NCBI GenBank assembly: GCA_046328715.1
Contig: JAXLWB010000076.1
Location: 1 to 29,949, forward strand
Length of the DNA stretch: 29,949 bases
Source of the DNA: JAXLWB01 sp046328715
GTDB taxonomy: Bacteria > Chloroflexota > Anaerolineae > Caldilineales > Caldilineaceae
Reading direction: 5' to 3'
Shown: positions 16,153 through 24,295 of the stretch, in pieces
Layout: each line of letters opens with the position of its first letter
How positions within the stretch are numbered: position 1 is the first letter of the stretch
The notes under the pieces: generated by a model
Told to the model about the DNA's origin: nothing
The model's database searches: none
What the model saw: the letters and a program-made list of their open reading frames with translations, nothing else
Program-made: the position numbers and the translations under genes

Positions 16153-17345
16153 TTTGCATACGGATCGGCGGCGTCGCGGATGCCGTCCCCTAAAAAGTTG
16201 AAGGCCAGTACGGTAATAATCACGGCCAGGGCGGGGGTCAATACCCAGGGCGCCAAGGCAACCGAGCGCACATTTTGTGCCTCTTGCAGCAGCACACCCC
16301 AACTGATCGCCGGTGCGTGTAAGCCTAATCCGATAAAGCTTAAGCCCGTCTCGGAGAGGATGATGCCGGGAATCGAGAGTGTTAGCGATGCGATGATGTG
16401 GCTGAGGAACGAGGGCATCATGTGGCGGAAAATGATGCGCATCTCACTGGAGCCAGAGAGACGGGCCGCCATGACGAAATCTTCCTCGCGTAGGCTGAGA
16501 AAGCGCCCGCGCACCACGCGCGCCAACCCGGTCCAACCAACAAAGGCTAGCACGATGGTAACTCCGAAGTAAAGCTGTACCACCGGCAGGTCGGCTGGTA
16601 AGGCTGCGGCCAAACCCATGATCAAAGGAATCTCGGGCACTGAGCGGATGAATTCGATCAACCGTTGGATCGCATTGTCGATGGCACCACCATAAAAGCC
16701 GGAGATTCCTCCCAGCAAAATACCCACTACCAAACTGACAACAACGCTGACCAGACCCACAGTCAACGAAATGCGCGCCCCATAGGCAACCCGCGAAAAG
16801 AGATCGCGCCCGAGTCGGTCGGCACCGATCAGAAAGAAGCCCTGTTCCTCACGGGGTGCATCGATACCAAAGAGATGAAGATTCGAGGTCCACAGCCCCC
16901 ACATCTCATATTCCGACCCACGGACAAAGAAGCGGATGGGATACATGGTGGTGGTATCTTCTTTGTAAATATTGCGCAACGTCTTTGGATCGCGTTCACG
17001 CTTGGCCTTATAGATAAAAGGCCGATGTAAACCCCATTCATTGTCGAAGATATGAAGCCGGGTGGGTGGTGCCAGTTTGTACTGAATAAAGGAATCGTCG
17101 GGTATGTAGGGGGCTACAAACTCGCAAAAGGCCGCCACGAAGTAAAGCAGGAAGATGAGGACGGCGCTAATGAGTGCCAACTTGTGCTTTAAAAAGCGCC
17201 ACCACATCAATTGCAGATACGAGGCGACGTAGGCCTTTTCATTGCCCTTTTCGACAAGAAGATCGTCGGCCACTTCCTCCGCTGTATCTGCTTCGTCCTT
17301 AAATCGTTCTAACCAGGATTGTTGAACTTTCTCGACATTCTGCAT
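16149..17345 (-). CDS. oppC: ABC transporter permease (OppC/DppC-like)
   Basis: 398 aa integral membrane protein. After a cytoplasmic N-terminus of about 50 residues comes one membrane helix (HKLALISAVLIFLLYFVAAF), then about 100 soluble residues outside the membrane, then the five-helix permease core starting near GADRLGRDLFSRVAYG. The ATPase-coupling EAA loop is EEDFVMAARLSGSS. Standard OppC is near 300 residues; the extra length is the large loop between helices 1 and 2, which could contact the binding protein. A GGAG site lies 8 nt before the ATG. It follows OppB across a hairpin repeat. Confidence 0.93.
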   Translation of the reverse strand: MQNVEKVQQSWLERFKDEADTAEEVADDLLVEKGNEKAYVASYLQLMWWRFLKHKLALISAVLIFLLYFVAAFCEFVAPYIPDDSFIQYKLAPPTRLHIFDNEWGLHRPFIYKAKRERDPKTLRNIYKEDTTTMYPIRFFVRGSEYEMWGLWTSNLHLFGIDAPREEQGFFLIGADRLGRDLFSRVAYGARISLTVGLVSVVVSLVVGILLGGISGFYGGAIDNAIQRLIEFIRSVPEIPLIMGLAAALPADLPVVQLYFGVTIVLAFVGWTGLARVVRGRFLSLREEDFVMAARLSGSSEMRIIFRHMMPSFLSHIIASLTLSIPGIILSETGLSFIGLGLHAPAISWGVLLQEAQNVRSVALAPWVLTPALAVIITVLAFNFLGDGIRDAADPYAK

Positions 17346-17364
17346 GAATGGTTCTCCGAAAAGG

Positions 17365-17459
17365 TGGATGCATGGAAGAGCGGAAGAGTTGAAAAGTGAC
17401 TATCATTTGGCGGCTTTTCAACTTTGTAACTCTCCAACTGTTCAACTCTGCAACTTTTC
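17365..17459 (-). repeat. Intercistronic quasi-palindrome, octamer family AGTTGNAN (copy 1)
   Basis: In minus sense the arm next to the OppB stop (17459-17414) parses as five uninterrupted 8-nt words of consensus AGTTRNAN. The second arm (17397-17365) carries the complement, with an exact 9-bp core stem at 17388-17396/17414-17422. It fills nearly the whole gap between OppB and OppC. A related copy is at 24511-24611. Confidence 0.8.
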
Positions 17460-18449
17460 TTAACTATCCAATCGGATACGTGGGTCAACAAAGGCAAGTA
17501 AAATGTCCGATAGCAAGGTGCCAATCACGGTCATCGTACTCAAGACCAAGAGAATGCTGCCCGCCAGGTACATATCTTGAGAGGTCAACGCCCGCAGTAG
17601 CATGGGCCCGGTCGTCTGCAAGCTGAGTACGACTGCTACCAACGTCACACCCGAAACCAAGCTGGCCAACGACCAGCCTACTGTGCTAAAGAAGGGATTC
17701 AGCGCTACCCGAACCGGATATTTCCAAATTAACTTTTGTTCGGGCAGACCCTTGGCACGTGCGGTCTCGACATAGGGCTTGTTCAGTTCATCGAGGAGAT
17801 TGGCGCGCGTGATACGGATGTTTCCAGCGGTACTATTGACGGCCACGATCAACATTGGTACCCAAATATGTTGAAGCATATCCACCACTTTGCCCCAGCT
17901 CCAGGGCGCGGTCATATACTTTTCAGAAAAGAGACCGCCCACATTCAGCCCAAATTGTGATTGCAAGATAAACAGAATAATGAGTGCCAACATGAAGCCT
18001 GGTGTCCCCAGGCCAATAAAACTAAAGGAAGTTAACACATAATCAAGCCAGGTATATTGATGCGTGGCAGAATAGACCCCCACCGGTATGGCGATCAACC
18101 AACTAAGCAAGAGCGCAGGCAAGGAGATCGCAACTGTCAGCCAAACGCGCTCCCAAAGCAGATCGTTGACCGGTTTTTGCCATTCGAAGGATTGACCCCA
18201 ATCCCCGCGTGACAAGATTCCCCACATCCACTTGCCATATTGTACATAGACCGGCTGCCCCAATCCATAGCGTGCACGCAGCGAATCCAATTCCGACTGG
18301 TCGACATTTTCCCCTTGTTGACGCAACTGCGCCACATAGGTAGTAAGAAAATCTCCAGGCGGCAATTGAATGATGACGAAGGAAAGGATCGAGATCGCAA
18401 TGAGCATCGGAATCATCAACAGCACACGACGAACAATATAGGCAAACAT
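17460..18449 (-). CDS. oppB: ABC transporter permease (OppB/DppB-like)
   Basis: 329 aa with the N-terminal helix MFAYIVRRVLLMIPMLIAIS typical of OppB/DppB, a ~90-residue loop, and the BPD-type permease core. The EAA coupling motif is ETARAKGLPEQKLIWKYPVR, and the C-terminus ends in FVDPRIRLDS, as is usual for the family. It forms the channel with OppC in the cytoplasmic membrane. The start is supported by GGGAG 8-9 nt upstream. It lies between OppA and OppC genes, with a word-repeat hairpin on each side. Confidence 0.93.
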   Translation of the reverse strand: MFAYIVRRVLLMIPMLIAISILSFVIIQLPPGDFLTTYVAQLRQQGENVDQSELDSLRARYGLGQPVYVQYGKWMWGILSRGDWGQSFEWQKPVNDLLWERVWLTVAISLPALLLSWLIAIPVGVYSATHQYTWLDYVLTSFSFIGLGTPGFMLALIILFILQSQFGLNVGGLFSEKYMTAPWSWGKVVDMLQHIWVPMLIVAVNSTAGNIRITRANLLDELNKPYVETARAKGLPEQKLIWKYPVRVALNPFFSTVGWSLASLVSGVTLVAVVLSLQTTGPMLLRALTSQDMYLAGSILLVLSTMTVIGTLLSDILLAFVDPRIRLDS

Positions 18450-18462
18450 AGATTTTACTCCC

Positions 18463-18563
18463 GAATCAGTGAATCAGTGGGACAGTAGACAGTGGGACAG
18501 TGGACAATGTCTACTCAACACTGATTCACTGTTCTACTGACTCACTGTCCCACTGACCTACTG
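18463..18563 (-). repeat. Intercistronic quasi-palindrome, octamer family AGTRRRWC
   Basis: In minus sense the arm next to the OppA stop (18563-18517) parses as five successive 8-nt words of consensus AGTRRRWC. The other arm (18463-18506) on the plus strand holds 7- and 8-nt words of the same type (AGTGGGAC, AGTAGAC, AGTGAATC). TCAGTGGGACAGT and its exact complement occur in opposite arms, and many pairing registers are possible. It occupies nearly all of the 117-bp OppA-OppB gap. Confidence 0.85.
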
Positions 18564-18566
18564 AAA

Positions 18567-20570
18567 TTACGCCTGCTCAAAGAAGTAGGTCTCGGTGTTG
18601 AGCAGATGCTCGTCACCGGTTGGGTCATCAACTGGCATACCTTCGATGTAGTTGTGTACGCCATTCTTAACGATGATCAAGGCTGGACCTTCACCTAAGA
18701 CACCGATCATCGGCAGTTGTTCTGCCCAGATGTCGAGGATCTGCTTGAAGAGCGCAGTCTGTTGATCGGCGTTCGGTTCAGCTTGAATCTTGTCCCACAA
18801 CTCCCAGATGGTGTACATCCAGTGGCCTTCGGGGGGCGCTTCGCTGACGGGATCTGCATCTCCACGTAGACGATAGGCAACCCAAGCCGGACACCACGGG
18901 CGATCCGCATTCTCGGCAGTCCAGATGATGGGGGCGGCCAAGGGTACGACGGTGCGGTCACCGGCCCAACAGGCAGCCTCGATCTCATTGGCATTGTAGT
19001 GCTGTTCATAGAGCGAACGCTCTACATAGCTGTAGGCAGCATTAACACCGACGGCTTTGAAGTACTTGATCACTTCGTTGACCCAGTCTTCGGTTTGTGT
19101 ACCAGTCTGGTCGATGCTTTCGATGCTGAAGCTGATCGGGTCGGTAGTGCCGGGGAAGAGGCGGATGCCATCGGCGTTCTTTTCGCTATAGCCCGCATCG
19201 TCGAGCAGCTTGTTGGCCTTCTCCACATCATACTCAATGTAGGCACTGGCCTGCTTGTCGTAGGCTTGCGGTGACACAGAAATCGGGCTGTACTGGCGGG
19301 GTGTCATCAGCCCGTCAAAGACCAACTCGTTGATTGCGTTGCGGTCAATCGAGAGCGAGAGTGCAACGCGCACATCGGTCTTGTTAAAGAACTCACGCAG
19401 CTTCTCGTTCTTGGTCGTCATGTTGAGCTGGATCGCTGGGTGACCTGCGCTGGTGCCGACGAGCACCTTGTAGCCACCCTTTTCTTCGCTCTCCTTGTAA
19501 AGGGTGAAGCTGGCTAAGGTGGTATGGCGGCTCTGGAAGTCGACTTCGCCGTTGATGATACGCAGATCAAAGACGTCGTTGGTCTCAAACAGGCGGTGCG
19601 TAATGCTGTCCACATAGGGCAACTGCTGGCCGGAGCTATCCACTGCAAAGAAGTAGGGATTACGCTCCATCGTGAACAGTTCTTCTGAGAGCGGGTTCTT
19701 GGCCACCCAGCCACCCAAGACTGGGCGCTCGGGGTTCATGTACCAATAGTTGCGATCATTGAAGTACTCGTTCCAGGCATTAAAGCCCTTGGCCTTGGTG
19801 TCGGCTTCCAGCTTGGCCTTATCTTCGGTCAATTCAGCATGGAATTGTGCCAGATAGTGCCCAGGCAGGAAGATGGCATCCCAACCACGGCCCAAGCTTA
19901 GGAGCAAGAGCGGTTTGGGATCGGCAAACTTGAGCTTAAAGGTGTAGTCATCAACCAGTTCTAGCTCCAGCGGTGTTTTGTCTTTGCCGCTCACCCAGGC
20001 GCCACTTGGGCCGCCCGGGAAGAGATCCTTGTTGTTGATGTAATTCTTCCACCACCAATCCACTGCCTTCGAGGTCAACGGCTCGCCATCCGACCATTTC
20101 ATGCCCTCGCGCATGTGGAAGGTCCAGACTTTGGCATCATCACTTAGTTCCCACGAATCAACCATGCGTGCCTGTTGCACCAGGTTTTGATCAAACCAGG
20201 CGATCAAACGATCGACATGCTTGGTTGGACCCCAACGATCCGAGACGCCCTTAAAGCCACGGCGAATGGTACCACCATAGGTGCCTACCTTTTCGGCCAC
20301 TGGCATTACCAGTGGCTTGGCTGGCAGACGCTCATCGACTGGTGGCAACTTGCCTGCCTTAACCAGATCAGCTAGCATGGGAGCTTCGCTGTAGGTTGAC
20401 GGCGCTGCCCCAGCAGCCGCAGGAGCTTCCGCAGCAGGTGCTGTCGTCGCTTCGGCAGCGGGCGCCGCAGGTGCAGGTGCGCCCGCAGGTGCACAAGCTG
20501 CAACCACAACGCCTGCCGTGGCAAGTGCCGACAAGTGCATAAATTCACGTCGCGAAACTTGTCGTTTCAT
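18567..20570 (-). CDS. oppA: ABC transporter substrate-binding lipoprotein (OppA/DppA family, SBP_bac_5)
   Basis: 667 aa. The signal has twin Arg in SRREFM (Arg7-Arg8) and a lipobox VAAC ending at Cys26, so export is probably by Tat followed by lipidation, then an Ala/Pro-rich linker to about residue 60. The SBP_bac_5 fold is shown by WTFHMREGMKWSDGEPLTS, VRVALSLSIDRNAINELVF and the C-terminal WDKIQAEPNADQQTALFKQI. It is longer than E. coli OppA (about 540), in the size range of the cluster C binding proteins of thermophiles, some of which bind oligosaccharides. It has the best ribosome binding site in the region (AAGGAGG, 7 nt), as expected for the abundant component. Confidence 0.93.
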   Translation of the reverse strand: MKRQVSRREFMHLSALATAGVVVAACAPAGAPAPAAPAAEATTAPAAEAPAAAGAAPSTYSEAPMLADLVKAGKLPPVDERLPAKPLVMPVAEKVGTYGGTIRRGFKGVSDRWGPTKHVDRLIAWFDQNLVQQARMVDSWELSDDAKVWTFHMREGMKWSDGEPLTSKAVDWWWKNYINNKDLFPGGPSGAWVSGKDKTPLELELVDDYTFKLKFADPKPLLLLSLGRGWDAIFLPGHYLAQFHAELTEDKAKLEADTKAKGFNAWNEYFNDRNYWYMNPERPVLGGWVAKNPLSEELFTMERNPYFFAVDSSGQQLPYVDSITHRLFETNDVFDLRIINGEVDFQSRHTTLASFTLYKESEEKGGYKVLVGTSAGHPAIQLNMTTKNEKLREFFNKTDVRVALSLSIDRNAINELVFDGLMTPRQYSPISVSPQAYDKQASAYIEYDVEKANKLLDDAGYSEKNADGIRLFPGTTDPISFSIESIDQTGTQTEDWVNEVIKYFKAVGVNAAYSYVERSLYEQHYNANEIEAACWAGDRTVVPLAAPIIWTAENADRPWCPAWVAYRLRGDADPVSEAPPEGHWMYTIWELWDKIQAEPNADQQTALFKQILDIWAEQLPMIGVLGEGPALIIVKNGVHNYIEGMPVDDPTGDEHLLNTETYFFEQA

Positions 20571-20767
20571 GAAGTAACCTCCTTAGTACAATCTTGAAAG
20601 TCAAACCTAGACAACATATTAATAATTCATGCTACGCATGTCACCGATAGTTTTGGTAAAGTTCGGCTTATTTAAACTGACAAGTGCATAACATGAGTTA
20701 ATAACTCACTCATTGAACCGGCGCTGCGCATACGTTGTATCAGCGCCGCCCAAGTTTTGTTTTGTTC
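20571..20767 (-). promoter_or_regulatory. Intergenic region before the binding-protein gene: palindromes and hairpin
   Basis: Holds, from the upstream side, a hairpin of 8 bp (20719-20726 with 20741-20748, 14-nt loop), a perfect palindrome TGAGTTA-A-TAACTCA (20694-20708), a smaller one CATGC-TAC-GCATG (20628-20640), and the strong Shine-Dalgarno AAGGAGG (20578-20584). The palindromes look like operator half-sites, so oppA may be separately promoted; I cannot assign -35/-10 boxes with confidence. No word-repeat hairpin is present here. Confidence 0.45.
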
Positions 20768-22543
20768 CTATGCTGGAACCTGCTCTTCTGTAGCCTTGAC
20801 CAACCAAGGTGGATTGGGAAGCTGTTTTTCGCTCAGGTAGCAGGCATAGAGAAATCGGTAGACATCACTGACATAAAATTGCGAATATGGCTTTTCGGGC
20901 AGCGACTCCAGAAAACGATCATGCACCAGATTCGCCATCTCTTCGTCCATGCCCGATTCCACTTCATACTCAAAATAGATCGCCAGATCTTTTTCCGCTT
21001 TTTCGATAATGCGTTTCACACCAAACGCTTGTGGAAAGCGGTGGGCTGGCGCATCACGCTCCATCAAGAAGGTGCCCATTGCCGCCGAATGGATGTAAGG
21101 TTTGTGCGCATAGAGAAAGTTAACCGTCTCCTGTGCATTCTCCAGCGTCTCCCCCGGAAAGCCGAAGAAGAAAAAGGTGTGATTCCAGATGCCCGCCTCG
21201 CCGCTCTCACGCAGTATGCGACTCATGTGTGGCAACTGGGTGCCTTTGATCATATGATCCATGATCGCTTCGGAGGCGCTCTCCAAGCCAAAGAGGATCA
21301 TGCGACAGCCAGCGTTGTACATCTCTTGCAGCAGATCCTTGCTAATCACCTTTTCAAAGCGGGCGCAACCACCCCAAGTTAACTCAGTTCCTTGCTCGGA
21401 AAGGATCTTGGATAGCTCGCGTAAATTGCGTGGCGTTACTGCTTCGTCGGAAAAGAAGATATGTTTGACCCCATACTTTTCATGCAATGCCAACATCTGC
21501 TCGGCCAACTGCTGTGCCCGCAGTTGGCTGAAGGCTTCCGGTTCCCCGTAGCCGACGTTGCAAAAGGCACATTTGCCAAAGTAGCAGCCACGTGCGGTCA
21601 AAAGCGGCAGGGCCAGGCGAGGTGCCAGGTAACGATCCAGTGGCAGCCCATCAAAATCGGGCGAAGGCAGATTGCCGATTTTTTCTTGTTCCTTGCGTGG
21701 GTTGACTCGAATCTCATCCCGAACGCGGTAGATCAGGTTTGGCACGGCTGACAGATCACTGCCGCTTGCCACTGCCTCGGTCAGCTTCAATAGCGGCTCT
21801 TCACCGTCAAAGATTACGGCACTATCGAACAATTGAAAGAGTTTGGTCGCCTTGGGCAACTGCTCACGCAACATCGTGATGTGTGGACCACCCACAGTGA
21901 CGTGACACTGCAGTCCAGCTTCCTTAATAATGTAGGCAGCGGTCAAGCCTGGCAACATCTGCGGCATCGAAGGAATCGAAATACCCACCACATCTGGTGC
22001 CTCGCGCAGCAGGTCCGGGATCAGCAATTCTCGGAAGAGACTGATAAAGAGATTGTGTTGTCCATCACGTACCCCCTGCCAGAGGAAGTGACTACTATCA
22101 ACTGGGCCAGCAGCTTCGTAACTTTGCAGATGGAGGTTGGCCGGATAGTAGGGTAGCGAGGCAAGCTCCAAACATTCTGTGATGATGCGAAAATTACGCA
22201 GTCCAATTGGACCATCAAAGAAAAGCTCACTCCGCATCACTGCCTTGGCTTGCTCGACCTGGCTGGCTAGCCGTGGACCGGCCTCAAGAGCCCACTGCAC
22301 CAGTTCCCGCGGTGGCATGGCCTGCGCAGAACGTGGGCGCTGCCCAATACCATAGACCTCACGTACCTGTTGCACTGCCCGTTTTATGTACTCGCGCGTC
22401 AGAATGCGGTCAAAGACTTCGACATTCAAATCGCGTTGAATCACTTCCACCCTATGCTGACGCAAATAGGCGCTCAAACTGGGCAGCGCCAGATGCGGCA
22501 TGGTCGGGGTCCAGTTGGGTGGAAAGAGTAACATGACTTTCAT
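20768..22543 (-). CDS. B12-binding-domain radical SAM protein
   Basis: 591 aa. The N-terminus MKVMLLFPPNW and the strand-helix series (VVGISIPSMPQMLPG, VTVGGPHITML) form a cobalamin-binding-like domain (about 1-260), though the His of the classic DxHxxG is not seen. The radical SAM core begins at PLLTARGCYFGKCAFCNVG: the Cys ligands 320, 325 and 328 are spaced CX4CX2C rather than CX3CX2C. GGC(A)RFE and FFFGFPGETLENA are further core motifs. Such proteins methylate or rearrange unreactive carbons or make C-C bonds; the substrate is unknown. It lies between the OppF- and OppA-type genes. The ATG at 22543 lacks a Shine-Dalgarno of its own. Confidence 0.88.
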   Translation of the reverse strand: MKVMLLFPPNWTPTMPHLALPSLSAYLRQHRVEVIQRDLNVEVFDRILTREYIKRAVQQVREVYGIGQRPRSAQAMPPRELVQWALEAGPRLASQVEQAKAVMRSELFFDGPIGLRNFRIITECLELASLPYYPANLHLQSYEAAGPVDSSHFLWQGVRDGQHNLFISLFRELLIPDLLREAPDVVGISIPSMPQMLPGLTAAYIIKEAGLQCHVTVGGPHITMLREQLPKATKLFQLFDSAVIFDGEEPLLKLTEAVASGSDLSAVPNLIYRVRDEIRVNPRKEQEKIGNLPSPDFDGLPLDRYLAPRLALPLLTARGCYFGKCAFCNVGYGEPEAFSQLRAQQLAEQMLALHEKYGVKHIFFSDEAVTPRNLRELSKILSEQGTELTWGGCARFEKVISKDLLQEMYNAGCRMILFGLESASEAIMDHMIKGTQLPHMSRILRESGEAGIWNHTFFFFGFPGETLENAQETVNFLYAHKPYIHSAAMGTFLMERDAPAHRFPQAFGVKRIIEKAEKDLAIYFEYEVESGMDEEMANLVHDRFLESLPEKPYSQFYVSDVYRFLYACYLSEKQLPNPPWLVKATEEQVPA

Positions 22544-22566
22544 ACGTGATTAGTGCGCAACTTCAT
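22540..22566 (-). CDS. Possible leader peptide of 8 codons before the radical SAM gene
   Basis: ATG at 22566-22564 opens a frame encoding MKLRTNHV; its TGA overlaps the ATG of the radical SAM gene as ATGA. The G-rich end of the upstream repeat (GGTGGGG) lies about 10 nt before it and could serve as a ribosome binding site. This would let ribosomes reach a main start that has no Shine-Dalgarno. Too short to prove from sequence. Confidence 0.3.
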   Translation of the reverse strand: MKLRTNHV

Positions 22567-22570
22567 AAAG

Positions 22571-22730
22571 TCGAACCCCACCCTAACCCTCCCCTGGTAA
22601 GGGAGGGAACTGTCACGGGAAGCATCCTGTTTCGTGGACAGAAGAGAATTTATAATCCGTCCCTTCACAGTCCCCTCCCTTGTTTGGCTTCGACGTGAGC
22701 TCAGCCGAACGGGAGGGTTAGGGTGGGGTT
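22571..22730 (-). repeat. Inverted-end intergenic element, copy B (between oppF-type and radical SAM genes)
   Basis: Perfect 20-bp inverted ends at 22574-22593 and 22711-22730 (AACCCCACCCTAACCCTCCC and its complement), plus an inner inverted repeat 22599-22613/22667-22681 (15 bp, one wobble). The left 45 bp match copy A at 14846. The right end carries a G-quadruplex motif (22711-22728). It ends 3 bp from the OppF stop. No ORF inside. Confidence 0.85.
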
Positions 22731-22733
22731 GAA

Positions 22734-23798
22734 TTAACCAACAACGCCCCTCAGTGTCAATTGTTCGGCATAGTGACAGCGTACAAAGCGACTTCCGTCA
22801 ATCACACGTAACTCAGGTGTCTCATTCACGCAGCGCTTTTTGTCGTTGTAGCGACAACGCGGATGAAAATAGCAGCCGCTCGGCGGATTGGCCGGATCAG
22901 CTACATCACCTTCCAAGACAATCGGCTCGCCTGGATTGCGTGGGTCGGGCTTGGGCACGGCGGAGAGCAAGGCTTCAGTGTAAGGATGTTTGGGATTGGT
23001 GAAGAGTTGCTCTGTCTCGGCGCTTTCGACCAACTGGCCGACATACATCACCGCTACACGGTCGCTGATATGCTCGACGACGCTCAAGTCGTGGGCAACA
23101 AAGAGATAGGTAAGTCCAAACTTTTCTTGCAAATCTTGGAGCAGATTCAAGATCTGCGCCTGCACCGAGACATCCAGTGCTGAGACCGGTTCGTCCAGCA
23201 CAATCAATTGCGGATTGAGGGCCAGCGCTCGGGCGATGCCGATACGTTGTCGTTGACCACCGCTAAAAGCGTGCGGGTAACGATTCATGTATTCAGGACG
23301 TAACCCCACCACACGCAACAACTCCGCCACGCGTTCCTCGAGCTCTTTGCCTTTCGCAACATTATTGACCAAAAGTGGCTCACCGACATTCTGCAAAAGG
23401 TTCATGCGTGGATTCAAAGAGGCATAGGGATCCTGAAAGACCATCTGCATATTACGTCGCAACGCTTTGAGCTGATTTCCTTCGAGCGTGGCCACGTTGA
23501 TTCGCCCAGTGTTGGAATCATCAAACCAGATTTCACCACCGGTTGCCGTATAGGCCCGCATAATGACACGCCCCGTGGTGGTTTTGCCGCAGCCGCTTTC
23601 ACCTACCAGGCCCAACGTCTCGCCATGTTTGACATAAAAGCTGACCCCATCCACAGCTTTGACATGTCCCACTGTGCGCGAAAAGAATCCCCGTTTGATC
23701 GGAAACCATTTACGCAGATTGACGACTTCGAGCAAGGGTGACTTTTCGGTCGCATTCGTCTTGCTGCCGTTGGTGGCTGTGGCCTGAGCTTGGGACAT
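22734..23798 (-). CDS. oppF: Oligopeptide/dipeptide-type ABC transporter ATP-binding protein (OppF/DppF-like)
   Basis: 354 aa. Begins with a low-complexity polar tail, then the OppF-type insertion KWFPIKRGFFSRTVGHVKAV, Walker A GESGCGKT at 66-73, VFQDPYASLNPRM, signature FSGGQRQR, Walker B IVLDEPVSALD, H-loop VAHDLSVV, and the C-terminal SGCYFHPRCRYNDKKRC cysteine region of the family. All ATPase motifs are intact. It pairs with the OppD-like ATPase on the same transporter. Unusually it comes first in transcription order, separated from the other transporter genes by the radical SAM gene. The 140-bp gap upstream probably holds the promoter, but no good boxes were found. Confidence 0.92.
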   Translation of the reverse strand: MSQAQATATNGSKTNATEKSPLLEVVNLRKWFPIKRGFFSRTVGHVKAVDGVSFYVKHGETLGLVGESGCGKTTTGRVIMRAYTATGGEIWFDDSNTGRINVATLEGNQLKALRRNMQMVFQDPYASLNPRMNLLQNVGEPLLVNNVAKGKELEERVAELLRVVGLRPEYMNRYPHAFSGGQRQRIGIARALALNPQLIVLDEPVSALDVSVQAQILNLLQDLQEKFGLTYLFVAHDLSVVEHISDRVAVMYVGQLVESAETEQLFTNPKHPYTEALLSAVPKPDPRNPGEPIVLEGDVADPANPPSGCYFHPRCRYNDKKRCVNETPELRVIDGSRFVRCHYAEQLTLRGVVG

Positions 23799-23938
23799 TG
23801 CTGACGTTTCCTATAGAGTTGTACCCGTGATTGAGTAATGATTCTGGTATGGAAAATTTGATCGGCACATTTCAGACCACAAACCCGCATCAACGCTGTC
23901 GTCCATCATTTGAACTGTGGCATGCTGGTTACGTTGCA

Positions 23939-24295
23939 TCAGGTTAAATAGTGGAGCGCAAGTGAGAGCGCAATCACTGCCGATTCGATCAATAAGATGC
24001 GCCAAATGCGAGGCCAAAGTTTGCCAATTTCGACACTGTAGCGCAAATAGCCTTCTCCAAACATTACCGCTGTAAGCCAGATTGCACCCATCCCGTAGAT
24101 AAAGAAGCGATCGACTGCCTGCAACTGCCAAGGATTGATGCGCAGAAACAGGAGATCCTCTACGACATTCTGGCGAAGTAGAAAGACGATACCAAGCCCT
24201 AAGCCACTGATTACAAACCAGAAGATATAGCAAGCAACATACTGCAAGACCACAAACCAGTAAGGATTTGACTCATTGGGTGATTGGTCTGTCAT
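23939..24295 (-). CDS. Small membrane protein of unknown function
   Basis: 118 aa, not recognised. It has a polar N-terminus and three likely membrane segments: about 13-40 (WFVVLQYVACYIFWFVIS...), 64-84 (FFIYGMGAIWLTAVMFGEGYL) and 98-116 (ILLIESAVIALSLALHYL). A basic/aromatic stretch (KLWPRIWR) precedes the last helix. It lies upstream of the OppF gene, 140 bp away, and is divergent from the Gfo/Idh gene. No clear Shine-Dalgarno is seen. The overlapping longer frame at 23811-24233 looks random. Existence is likely but not certain. Confidence 0.6.
   Translation of the reverse strand: MTDQSPNESNPYWFVVLQYVACYIFWFVISGLGLGIVFLLRQNVVEDLLFLRINPWQLQAVDRFFIYGMGAIWLTAVMFGEGYLRYSVEIGKLWPRIWRILLIESAVIALSLALHYLT

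Noticed and set aside
18463..18563. CRISPR-like array
   Set aside because: Units are only 7-8 nt, vary in sequence, have no spacers and are inverted between halves; no cas genes are nearby.
20735..21382. 215-aa open frame on the plus strand
   Set aside because: Antisense to the radical SAM gene, which has clear motifs; no domain or ribosome binding site.
22711..22730. Telomere-like TTAGGG sequence
   Set aside because: Only a single TTAGGG in an inverted-repeat end; there is no tandem array and no sign of a replicon end.
23811..24233. 140-aa minus-strand frame overlapping the 118-aa membrane protein
   Set aside because: Its translation is rich in Cys, Arg and Ser with no coherent segments, while the overlapping frame gives clean membrane helices.
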